A DNA stretch of 10,621 nucleotides from CAJQND01 sp051010055. Lineage in GTDB: Bacteria; Pseudomonadota; Alphaproteobacteria; Rhizobiales; CAJQND01. The stretch lies in the NCBI GenBank assembly GCA_051010055.1, contig JBPCVY010000077.1, positions 1-10,621 on the forward strand, read 5' to 3'. Below the pieces are notes generated by a model. The model was given only the letters and a program-made list of their open reading frames with translations, had not been told where the DNA came from and searched no databases. Numbering within the stretch: position 1 is the first letter of the stretch; each line of letters opens with the position of its first letter. Of the stretch, positions 1-5,324 are shown piece after piece. A program made the translations under genes and the position numbers.

Positions 1-2
1 CC

Positions 3-50
3 GCTACAGAGCTGATGACCCGCAAACACAATTTGCTGGCAACTGCTTGA
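3..50 (+). CDS. Possible C-terminal tail of an upstream gene (partial)
   Basis: The third reading frame is open from the window edge and ends at TGA 48-50, giving a 15-residue tail ending HNLLATA. It is followed by a strong hairpin, as would be expected for an end of gene. The fragment is too short to assign to a family, and the other forward frames also stop early (frame 1 after four codons, frame 2 after seventeen), so the frame choice is a guess. If real, it lies on the same strand as the DUF1638 gene and could be its operon partner. Confidence 0.25.
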   Translation, partial: ATELMTRKHNLLATA

Positions 51-60
51 CCTGAATTTT

Positions 61-103
61 TCTCCTCTTGCCGCCGGCACTGTCCGGGCCTGGCAAGGGG
101 AGG
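61..103 (+). other. Long hairpin in the spacer before the DUF1638 gene
   Basis: Bases 61-72 pair with 92-103 over 12 positions (two of them G-U), and CCGG 74-77 can pair with CCGG 84-87 inside the loop. No T-run follows on the plus strand, and on the minus strand the hairpin is followed by A-rich sequence, so it is not a standard intrinsic terminator. It could be an mRNA processing or stability element between the upstream gene and the DUF1638 gene, or a leader structure. No known riboswitch consensus was recognised in 50-194. Confidence 0.4.
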
Positions 104-194
104 CAAACACCATAGCCGCCGATGAAAAAGTTGGCGTAATGCGTTCATAAGAGCGCTCCACAGCCCGCCCTGACCGGGAAAGTGGCTGCTGGGG

Positions 195-884
195 ATGCGA
201 ATTGCGCTGCTCCCAGGTGGTTGCAGGAAACTTGCTCTAGCAAGCGATTGGTGCCCCATGGACCTTAGCCCGGCAGATGATTTTGATTTCAAACGTGGCA
301 GCGGCGATGTGCTGTTGATCGCCTGCGGGGCGCTGGCGCGTGAAATCGTGCAGTTGATCGAGCTCAATGGCTGGACCCACCTGGATGTCGCCTGCCTGCC
401 GGCGAAATGGCACAATACTCCTGAAAAGATACCTGGCGGCGTGCGCGAAAAGATAAAGGCTGCCAAAGAAAAGTACCGGAAGATCTGCTGCGTCTATGCC
501 GATTGTGGCACCGGCGGGCTGCTCGACAAGGTGCTTGAAGAAGAAGGGGTGGAGCGTATTGGTGGGCCCCATTGCTATTCATTTTTTATGGGCAATGAAG
601 CATTCGATGCGAAATGGGATGAGGATTTCACCGCCTTTTTCCTCACTGATTATCTGGCGCGCCATTTCGACAAGCTGGTTTGGGAAGGTTTTGGCATCGC
701 CAAACATCCCGAATTGCGGGACATGTACTTCGCTAACTATACGAAGTTGATTTACCTGGCGCAGGCGCCCACCGATGAGCTGCGGGCAGCTGCCGAAAGC
801 GCCGCTGAACGGCTCGGTCTTGATTATGAGTACCGGGAAACGGGTTTCGGCGACTTGAGCGCCTTTATGGAAGAGGCGCGGTAA
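195..884 (+). CDS. DUF1638 family protein
   Basis: This 229-residue protein matches the DUF1638 family. The recognisable core begins near residue 38 with LLIACGALARE, followed by CLPAKWHN (67-74), YADCGTGG (101-108) and GPHCYSFF (124-131). The conserved cysteines (C44, C67, C104, C127) suggest a metal- or cofactor-binding protein, but no reaction is established. In many alphaproteobacteria and methanogens the family is encoded near MttB-type methyltransferases, corrinoid proteins and their reactivation factors; an MttB-family gene lies at the other end of this window. The start is uncertain: neither ATG 195 nor ATG 258 has a well-placed Shine-Dalgarno. The first 21 residues lie outside the family core, so a 208-residue protein from 258 is equally possible. 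The family assignment is firm; the role is inferred from context. Confidence 0.85.
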   Translation: MRIALLPGGCRKLALASDWCPMDLSPADDFDFKRGSGDVLLIACGALAREIVQLIELNGWTHLDVACLPAKWHNTPEKIPGGVREKIKAAKEKYRKICCVYADCGTGGLLDKVLEEEGVERIGGPHCYSFFMGNEAFDAKWDEDFTAFFLTDYLARHFDKLVWEGFGIAKHPELRDMYFANYTKLIYLAQAPTDELRAAAESAAERLGLDYEYRETGFGDLSAFMEEAR

Positions 885-905
885 TCCGCGCCCCCACCAC
901 TTTTT
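875..905 (+). terminator. Intrinsic terminator overlapping the DUF1638 stop codon
   Basis: GGCGCGG (875-881) pairs perfectly with CCGCGCC (886-892). The four-base loop TAAT contains the TAA stop codon (882-884). A run of five T (901-905) follows after a short C-rich spacer. It lies between convergent genes and would end the plus-strand transcript. The offset of the T-run from the stem makes it imperfect. Confidence 0.55.
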
Positions 906-910
906 GGGAT

Positions 911-1081
911 TTATATTCCTGTGAACAGGCAGCCCACTGCGAGAACGCCGTAGCTGATTGCGAGCACCCAGAATGCTGGAAGCGGAATTACCGCTGCAAT
1001 GCCAAGGCCGGCGAGAATGCCGAGAATCGCGATTACGAGCGAGACGAGAAAGATCACCAGTGTTGGTGCACTTAATTTCAT
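911..1081 (-). CDS. Small two-helix membrane protein
   Basis: A 56-residue, strongly hydrophobic protein. Two predicted membrane segments lie at about residues 6-30 and 35-54, separated by a short loop with prolines (IPLPAF). ATG 1081 is preferred over an upstream TTG at 1093 because GGA lies 7 bases before it and the protein then begins MKLSAP, directly ahead of the first helix. No catalytic or binding residues can be seen. It resembles uncharacterised short inner-membrane proteins of alphaproteobacteria; no function is proposed. It converges with the DUF1638 gene, stops being 26 bp apart. Length, hydrophobic pattern and start support a real gene rather than a chance frame. Confidence 0.65.
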   Translation of the reverse strand: MKLSAPTLVIFLVSLVIAILGILAGLGIAAVIPLPAFWVLAISYGVLAVGCLFTGI

Positions 1082-1151
1082 TTGTTTTTCCAATCTTCTT
1101 TAAAAACATGACCGGCCCAAAAAAGGCAGGCCCGTCAACACAACTCAAAAT

Positions 1152-1238
1152 GCGCACACATGTCGATACTGGTTTATCAGCAATACTGATGCCAGCTCAG
1201 TTTGTGCGCTACGCTAGTTACAGCGGATTCACTGTAAC
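1152..1238. repeat. Nested inverted repeats in the intergenic region
   Basis: GCGCACA (1152-1158) pairs with TGTGCGC (1203-1209). Inside it CTGG (1169-1172) pairs with CCAG (1192-1195), and ATCAG (1176-1180) with CTGAT (1186-1190) around a CAATA loop. A separate inverted repeat follows: GTTACAG (1217-1223) and CTGTAAC (1232-1238). This is the main content of the 239-bp gap 1082-1320. It could be a structured small RNA, the end of the lipoprotein transcript, or operator sites upstream of the small membrane gene. No open frame here looks coding. Confidence 0.35.
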
Positions 1239-1320
1239 GTTTGGAATCTCTTGAATAAATAGCGTTTGACCGGGTGTGTGGATAACGCTGGCCGGAAACA
1301 AAACGAAGAGGAGAAAACCG

Positions 1321-1722
1321 CTACGGGCAGGTGTACCGGATGGTCCAGAATTCGTGCTTCTTGTTGTAGGCGTGGCTGTTGTAGACGGGGAACGGGAAAA
1401 CCCCTTCACCGCAAACCCCGCGTTGCGACAGATACTGGGCGCCAACCTGTTCAGAACGCGTCCGGTCGGCGGATGTTTCTTTCAGAACATAGGCCATACC
1501 GGTAACCTCGACAGTAGAGGCGCCGCGCGAGCTGTCTTTCAAAAGCACCGTGTAACTTTGGTCTTGAAACACATAGGTTTGCGGTACCGGGCGGGTGTCG
1601 ATTGCATCAAACTTGCCCGGTTTTGGCTTGGCGCAGCCTGCAAGGGCCAAGGTGAGCCCGGCCATAACCACAAGAGCGGTTCTTGTTAGGTGGTGCGTTC
1701 TGAATTCATTGCGAAACGGCAC
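1321..1722 (-). CDS. Small outer-membrane lipoprotein, unknown function
   Basis: A protein of about 133 residues with a lipoprotein signal peptide: basic N-region (RTHHLTRT), hydrophobic stretch and lipobox LAGC. The cysteine is residue 30 counted from GTG 1722. The residue after it is Ala, not Asp, which favours the outer membrane. The mature part has two further cysteines (in RGVCGEGV and at the C-terminal TCP) that could form a disulfide, but no recognised domain. GTG 1722 is chosen because GGAG lies 10 bases upstream; a TTG at 1731 lies too close to that site. The next gene upstream ends at 1816 with a hairpin between, so it is probably a separate unit. Lipoprotein localisation is well supported; function is unknown. 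Confidence 0.7.
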   Translation of the reverse strand: MPFRNEFRTHHLTRTALVVMAGLTLALAGCAKPKPGKFDAIDTRPVPQTYVFQDQSYTVLLKDSSRGASTVEVTGMAYVLKETSADRTRSEQVGAQYLSQRGVCGEGVFPFPVYNSHAYNKKHEFWTIRYTCP

Positions 1723-1795
1723 GCTCAGCAATCTCCGTTTTGGGCCGCCATGAACAAGGCCCGGATATTTATTAAGCCTGAATGGCCATCCTCTT

Positions 1796-1812
1796 AAAAG
1801 GCTTTTTGCCTT
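1796..1812 (-). terminator. Weak terminator after the GFA pair
   Basis: Read on the minus strand, AAGGC and GCCTT (1808-1812 and 1798-1802) form a 5-bp stem around five A, followed by TT and a mixed sequence. It lies 4 bp beyond the stop of the last gene of the hpd operon. The stem is short and the U-tract poor, so this is a tentative end of that operon. Confidence 0.35.
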
Positions 1813-1815
1813 GTT

Positions 1816-2217
1816 TCAATCGCTTTCCGGGTAGTGGGGCACATTGGTGGAAAGTTCATAATAATCGCCCTTCCAGTCGGTGTAGATATGGGCAAAGCCG
1901 GGCACATCTAAATCGCGGTCAAATGCGCCGGAATGAATGAAAATCCGGTCATTGTCCCTATCAGAACGCCAGAACAGGGATGAGCCACATGTGCCGCAAA
2001 AGCCGCGCTTTGCTGTTTTGCTTGCCCGGTACCATTTCAGGGTGCCGTCTTTCAGGAATTTTAAATTTGCAACGGGCCATTCAGCAGCAGCTGAATGGTG
2101 CCCGGTTTGCTTGCGGCATTGGATGCAGTGGCAGTAATAAATTCCTGTGGTGGGGGCGGAGACTTCAAACTTAACGCCGCCACACAGGCATGAACCGGAA
2201 TGTGTTTTATCGCTCAT
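1816..2217 (-). CDS. GFA/CENP-V family zinc protein, copy 1
   Basis: A 133-residue single-domain member of the glutathione-dependent formaldehyde-activating (GFA, DUF636/CENP-V) superfamily. The seven zinc-ligand cysteines are all present: C10 and C12 (SCLCGG), C29, C31 and C34 (CHCIQC), and C74 and C77 (FCGTC). By analogy with Paracoccus Gfa, C10/C12/C74/C77 would form the structural site and C29/C31/C34 the second site. It is shorter than true Gfa (about 190 residues), so formaldehyde-glutathione activity should not be assumed. ATG 2217 is chosen for its AGGA eight bases upstream; a TTG at 2244 would overlap the preceding stop. It is 23 bp downstream of the second copy, with which it aligns over the whole length without gaps. 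Confidence 0.9.
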   Translation of the reverse strand: MSDKTHSGSCLCGGVKFEVSAPTTGIYYCHCIQCRKQTGHHSAAAEWPVANLKFLKDGTLKWYRASKTAKRGFCGTCGSSLFWRSDRDNDRIFIHSGAFDRDLDVPGFAHIYTDWKGDYYELSTNVPHYPESD

Positions 2218-2240
2218 GCCTGTTTCCTGCCTTTCTTTCC

Positions 2241-2642
2241 TCAATCGCTCTCGGAATAATGGGGGACGTCTTCGGAAAGCTCGTAGTAATCGCCTTTCCA
2301 GTCCACATAGATATCTGATTGTGTGGTAAGGCCGGTTTCACCGTCAAGGGTGCCGGCGGCGATTGAAATTTTCTCCTTATTGTCGTCTGCCTGCCAGAAC
2401 AGGGTCGCGCTGCAAGTGTCACAAAAGGCGCGCATGGCCGTATCGCTTGCCCGGTACCATTTCAGGGTTTCATCTTTGGTGAGCTTGAAATTTGCGGTAT
2501 CGGCCCTTGTGGCGGCCATAAAGTGGCCTGTCTGCTTGCGGCACTGGATGCAATGGCAGTTAATCACGTCACGCATCGGGCCGGTAATTTCGTAGGTAAC
2601 ACCGCCGCACAGGCATGACCCTTTTCTTATTTCTTCACTCAT
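2241..2642 (-). CDS. GFA/CENP-V family zinc protein, copy 2
   Basis: Also 133 residues, and about 55% identical to its downstream neighbour by hand count (73 of 133, no gaps), including all seven cysteines (10, 12, 29, 31, 34, 74, 77), the block CHCIQCRKQTGH, the block TLKWYRAS and the C-terminal block DWKGDYYELS. The copies differ most at residues 39-49 and 86-110, where substrate specificity may lie. ATG 2642 has a strong GGAGG 8 bases upstream, and the frame is open well beyond it only as overlap with the preceding gene. Its ATG overlaps the TGA of the 4Fe-4S gene (ATGA, 2639-2642), indicating translational coupling. Tandem duplication followed by divergence is the simplest reading. Substrate unknown. 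Confidence 0.9.
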   Translation of the reverse strand: MSEEIRKGSCLCGGVTYEITGPMRDVINCHCIQCRKQTGHFMAATRADTANFKLTKDETLKWYRASDTAMRAFCDTCSATLFWQADDNKEKISIAAGTLDGETGLTTQSDIYVDWKGDYYELSEDVPHYSESD

Positions 2643-3304
2643 AAATGGGGCCTCCGGGCTTTTAAAAATGCGCGCATATGGAACTGCATTTGTGCTGATT
2701 TGTAAACGAAATCCTGGCCCAACGGGCAGGCGAGACGGGCAAGGCAACCGCCATTGTTGCAATCATCACCAGATGAAGTGCTCAGATGCGCCGCACAGGC
2801 TTCAACGTCATAGTTTTGCCCGTCAAAAGCAGACACGGGGCAGGCAGAAAGGCAAGGTTTGTCCGGGCAACCTTCACACGGGTGGGCGCTTTGGTTTGCG
2901 GCGGGAAGGGAAATCTCGCTGGTGAAGCAAAGGGCCGCCCGATAGGCGCTCCACAAGCCGAATTCCGGGTGAACATTGAGCCCCAACGGTGAGATGAACC
3001 CGGCGCCGGCAGCGCGTGCCCAGCGCTGGAAGGGAAGGGGCGGGGTATCGAACGGGAAAACGGCGTGCGCCCCAAGCGAGCTTGCCAGTTTTTGCAGGAC
3101 CTGGCGGGTCCAGTCATCAAGGGTATCGCGGGCGGGGTTTTGTTCAGCGGCAAAGCGCTGCCACATGGCCGGGCCCACATTGCCAATCAGAAAAAGGGTT
3201 CTGGCACCAAAAGGCGCGGCGTCTTGCGGGCCGGGGTGAAACGCCCTCAGCACCGCAAAACCGTCCTCCCCAGCACTTTCACAAATCTCGTTATATGTAT
3301 TCAC
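2639..3304 (-). CDS. QueG-like 4Fe-4S ferredoxin-type protein
   Basis: A 221-residue cytosolic iron-sulfur protein of a family common in alphaproteobacteria, related to the ferredoxin half of epoxyqueuosine reductase (QueG) but too short to be QueG. Cysteines C143, C146, C151 and C155 form C-x2-C-x4-C-x3-C-P, a 4Fe-4S signature. A second set (C170, C182, C187, C193, in CNNGGC and ACPLG) could hold a second cluster. The N-terminal half carries the family motifs IGNVGPAMW (40-48) and SPLGLNVHPEFGLW (105-118). The start is GTG 3304; no ATG is available, and an alternative GTG 17 codons later has a good GGGGAGG upstream but would cut the usual N-terminus. The gap to hpd is 33 bp and the stop overlaps the next gene, so it sits in the hpd operon. 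An electron-transfer or reductase role is inferred. Confidence 0.85.
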   Translation of the reverse strand: MNTYNEICESAGEDGFAVLRAFHPGPQDAAPFGARTLFLIGNVGPAMWQRFAAEQNPARDTLDDWTRQVLQKLASSLGAHAVFPFDTPPLPFQRWARAAGAGFISPLGLNVHPEFGLWSAYRAALCFTSEISLPAANQSAHPCEGCPDKPCLSACPVSAFDGQNYDVEACAAHLSTSSGDDCNNGGCLARLACPLGQDFVYKSAQMQFHMRAFLKARRPHL

Positions 3305-3305
3305 A

Positions 3306-3324
3306 GCACCGGCCTTTCCGGTGC
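3306..3324 (-). promoter_or_regulatory. Hairpin over the ribosome binding region of the 4Fe-4S gene
   Basis: GCACCGG (3306-3312) and CCGGTGC (3318-3324) form a perfect 7-bp stem with a 5-base loop. On the minus-strand mRNA it ends one base before the GTG start of the 4Fe-4S gene, and the only Shine-Dalgarno-like bases (GGAAAGG) lie in its stem and loop. No U-tract follows, so it is not a typical terminator. It could limit translation of the second cistron or stabilise the hpd message. Confidence 0.45.
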
Positions 3325-3337
3325 ATGATGACCATAC

Positions 3338-4438
3338 TTATTCCGCAGCGTCGAGCTTAATGACGCCGCGGCGGATTTGGTCTTCCTCGATGGATTCAAA
3401 CAGGGCGCGGAAATTGCCTTCGCCAAAGCCGTCATCGCCCTTGCGTTCGATAAATTCGAAGAAGATGGGGCCGATGCAGGTTTGCGAGAAAATCTGTAGC
3501 AGCACCTTTGTGTGGCCGCCGTCAACGACGCCTTCACCATCAATCAGAATGCCGTGTTTGGCCATGCGCTCCAGCGGTTCGCCATGACCTGCAAGGCGGT
3601 CATCCACCTTGTTGTAATAGGCATCGGGCGGTGCGGGCATGAACGCAAGGCCGTTTGCGTTAAGTTGCTCAACAGAGGCGTAGATATCCCGGCAGCCACA
3701 GGCAATATGTTGAATGCCTTCACCCTTGTACGCGCGCAGATACTCTTCAATCTGGCTCTGCTCGTCGGCGGATTCGTTGATGGGAATGCGGATTTTCCCG
3801 CACGGGCTGGTCATGGCCCGCGAGAACAGCCCCGTTACCTTGCCTTCAATGTCGAAAAACCGGATTTGCCGGAAGTTGAAGAGCTTTCCGTACCAATCCG
3901 CCCACACATCCATGCGTCCGCGGAACACATTGTGGGTGAGGTGATCGATGTAATAGAGCCCGGCGCCCTCGTTCACGGCTGCATCCGTCCAGGTGAACTC
4001 ATCGTGCGCCGGCAGGCCCGATTCATCATCAATGAAATAGATAAGCGAGCCGCCAATGCCCTTAATGGTCGGCACATCGAATGTAAGCCCGTCGCGCCCT
4101 GCAGGTTCGGCCCCCAATTTTACCGCATGGTCGAAAGCGTGTTTGGCATCAACCACCCGCCAGCCCATAGAAACCGCACATGGTCCATGTGCATCCACAA
4201 AGCGCGCCGCAAAGCTTTCTGGTTCAGCGGTTACCACATAAGTCACATCGCCCTGCTGCCACAGGGTAATGTCCCGGGATTTGTGGTGCGCGGTGGGCGC
4301 AAAGCCCATAGAGGTGAAAAGCTCTGCCAGTTTTTCAGGCTCAGGATGGGCGAACTCAACAAAAGCAAAGCCGTTGGTACCGGCCGGGTTGGCGGTTGAA
4401 ATTTCCGCCTGGGGTGCATCATGCGGGAAGGGACCCAT
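3338..4438 (-). CDS. hpd: 4-hydroxyphenylpyruvate dioxygenase
   Basis: A 366-residue protein that converts 4-hydroxyphenylpyruvate and O2 to homogentisate and CO2, the committed step of tyrosine degradation, using a non-haem Fe(II) in the cytosol. It has the two vicinal-oxygen-chelate halves of the family. The iron ligands are visible in the C-terminal half: H166 (in DHLTHNVF), H244 (in GIQHIACGC) and E328 (in FFEFIERKG). Length and ligand positions match bacterial enzymes. The conserved C-terminal segment with GEGNFRALFESIE is present. ATG 4438 is chosen because AGGAGA lies 6 bases upstream; a TTG at 4453 would place that site inside the gene. It is the first gene of the minus-strand operon and diverges from the Lrp regulator 122 bp away. 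The homogentisate pathway genes are not in the window. Confidence 0.97.
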   Translation of the reverse strand: MGPFPHDAPQAEISTANPAGTNGFAFVEFAHPEPEKLAELFTSMGFAPTAHHKSRDITLWQQGDVTYVVTAEPESFAARFVDAHGPCAVSMGWRVVDAKHAFDHAVKLGAEPAGRDGLTFDVPTIKGIGGSLIYFIDDESGLPAHDEFTWTDAAVNEGAGLYYIDHLTHNVFRGRMDVWADWYGKLFNFRQIRFFDIEGKVTGLFSRAMTSPCGKIRIPINESADEQSQIEEYLRAYKGEGIQHIACGCRDIYASVEQLNANGLAFMPAPPDAYYNKVDDRLAGHGEPLERMAKHGILIDGEGVVDGGHTKVLLQIFSQTCIGPIFFEFIERKGDDGFGEGNFRALFESIEEDQIRRGVIKLDAAE

Positions 4439-4488
4439 GGCATATCTCCTCAAATTTTAGATCTTGAACGAGATAATATCGCGTTTCG

Positions 4489-4505
4489 CGCGCACGATGT
4501 GCGCG
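4489..4505. promoter_or_regulatory. GC-rich palindrome in the hpd-Lrp intergenic region
   Basis: CGCGCAC (4489-4495) and GTGCGCG (4499-4505) are perfect inverted repeats with a 3-base spacer. It lies about 50 bp before the hpd start and 55 bp before the Lrp start. Its placement in a 122-bp divergent region suggests a regulator binding site. It differs in composition from the AT-rich repeats nearby, so it may bind a different protein. Confidence 0.4.
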
Positions 4506-4525
4506 TTGTGTGGGAAAAGTCTTGA

Positions 4526-4560
4526 AATATTGCGTAGAATAGGCAATATTTATTAATATT
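4526..4560. promoter_or_regulatory. AATATT inverted repeats, candidate Lrp operator
   Basis: AATATTGC (4526-4533) is repeated inverted as GCAATATT (4543-4550) across 9 bases. The second AATATT (4545-4550) also pairs with AATATT 4555-4560 across TATT. Three equally themed half-sites spaced 19 and then 10 bases apart (start to start) directly abut the Lrp start codon at 4561. AT-rich dyads are usual for Lrp/AsnC sites, and such regulators commonly repress themselves. Binding by this protein is an inference. Confidence 0.5.
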
Positions 4561-5034
4561 ATGCAAGAAAAAGTGCATCTTGACGCTTTCGACCGCACGA
4601 TTCTCGCAGAGCTCCAGGAGAACGGGCATCTCACCAACCAGGAGCTTGCAGAACGGGTTCACCTTTCCGCCTCGCAATGCTCGCGGCGGCGCGCACGGCT
4701 GGAAAGGGAAGGCTATATATCCGGCTATCGGGCCGTTCTTGACCCGGCAAAGCTTGGCTTTGCGTTCGTGGTGTTTGTCGAGGTGAAACTGGGCGACCAT
4801 TCCGGCGACAATGCAGACAAGTTCCGCCGGCTGGTAGACGCCACCCCGGCCATCCAGGCATGCTATGCGCTTACCGGTGATTTCGATTATCTGGTGAAAG
4901 CGTCAGTTCCCGGCCTGCCGGGCCTGCAATCGCTCATCAACGATATTCTTCTGCCCCACCCGGCCATTTCCCAAGTGCGCTCCAACATTGTGCTTGAGGA
5001 ACTGAAAAGCGGCGACCGCCTTCCGATAGGGTGA
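4561..5034 (+). CDS. Lrp/AsnC family transcriptional regulator
   Basis: A 157-residue regulator of usual family length. An N-terminal winged helix-turn-helix occupies about residues 8-60 (LTNQELAERVHLSASQCSRRRARLE, recognition helix near 37-48). A RAM effector domain follows at about 68-148 (FVVFVEVKL; GDFDYLVKASV, with the conserved Gly-Asp; VRSNIVLEELK). Such proteins form dimers to octamers and respond to amino acids or related acids. Divergent placement next to hpd suggests control of tyrosine catabolism, possibly in response to tyrosine, phenylalanine or their keto acids. No Shine-Dalgarno precedes the ATG: the 15 upstream bases are all A/T. With TTGAAA at 4523-4528 and an ATATTT at 4546-4551, the message may be leaderless. 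The family call is firm; the target and ligand are inferred. Confidence 0.93.
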   Translation: MQEKVHLDAFDRTILAELQENGHLTNQELAERVHLSASQCSRRRARLEREGYISGYRAVLDPAKLGFAFVVFVEVKLGDHSGDNADKFRRLVDATPAIQACYALTGDFDYLVKASVPGLPGLQSLINDILLPHPAISQVRSNIVLEELKSGDRLPIG

Positions 5035-5120
5035 GGACCTGGGGGGCGGCTGCCCACCTGCCCACATCCCAAACCTGACGAGGGATGAAGGAAAGCGGGG
5101 TGGTTGTTTCTTTTCCCTCG

Positions 5121-5165
5121 TCATCCCTCGAGACGGTGGCTCTCGCCACCTCCTCGGGATGAGGA
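5121..5165 (+). repeat. Palindromic intergenic repeat, unit A
   Basis: A hairpin-forming unit with core GGTGGC (5135-5140), loop TCTC and GCCACC (5145-5150). The flanks TCATCCCTCGAGAC and CTCGGGATGAGGA pair imperfectly. It shares its boundary sequence with unit C in the same orientation. A related sequence lies just upstream: CGAGGGATGA (5079-5088) is the exact reverse complement of 5121-5130. It belongs to a type of palindromic repeat seen scattered between genes in many alphaproteobacteria. Confidence 0.65.
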
Positions 5166-5188
5166 TGGGGGGTTGCCGTGCCTTCCGA

Positions 5189-5236
5189 CCTCATGGTGAG
5201 GAGCGGTGCGCAAGCACCGCGTCTCGAACCATGGAT
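5189..5236 (-). repeat. Palindromic intergenic repeat, unit B (inverted)
   Basis: Core GCGGTGC (5203-5209), loop GCAA, and GCACCGC (5214-5220), flanked by CTCATGGTGAGGA and GTCTCGAACCATGGATG. It aligns with the reverse complement of unit C (shared TGAGGAGC before the core and GCGTCTC after it), so it is the same element in the opposite orientation with a different but still complementary core. Open frames across it are chance products of the repeat. Confidence 0.7.
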
Positions 5237-5260
5237 GCAGGTTCGGATTCTATTCCCTCT

Positions 5261-5307
5261 TCATCCTTGGAGACGCATCGCAGACGCGATGCTCCTCAGG
5301 GTGAGGA
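5261..5307 (+). repeat. Palindromic intergenic repeat, unit C
   Basis: Core GCATCGC (5275-5281), loop AGAC, and GCGATGC (5286-5292), flanked by TCATCCTTGGAGAC and TCCTCAGGGTGAGGA. It lies 17 bp beyond the stop of the universal stress gene. The strong hairpins of units A-C could serve as transcript ends for both converging genes. Together they fill most of the 290-bp gap 5035-5324. Confidence 0.7.
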
Positions 5308-5324
5308 TTGGGTGTGCCGTTCCC

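Noticed and set aside
50..194. Possible cobalamin, tetrahydrofolate or SAM riboswitch before the DUF1638 gene
   Set aside because: A B12- or folate-linked gene made this worth checking, but none of the conserved core sequences I know for these classes could be placed; only a simple hairpin is seen.
579..1157. Minus-strand open frame of 192 codons
   Set aside because: It overlaps both the DUF1638 gene and the small membrane gene, with basic, low-complexity composition and no motif.
1243..1266. EcfG-type general stress promoter (GGAAT...CGTT) on the plus strand
   Set aside because: The spacing is short, the -35 is imperfect and no plus-strand gene follows.
3512..4399. Long plus-strand open frame of 295 codons
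   Set aside because: It lies wholly antisense to hpd, whose protein carries all the iron ligands and family motifs. The plus-strand frame has no recognisable domain or ribosome site.
5121..5307. CRISPR array
   Set aside because: Three units are present but they alternate in orientation, are internally palindromic over their full length, and have spacers of unequal length.
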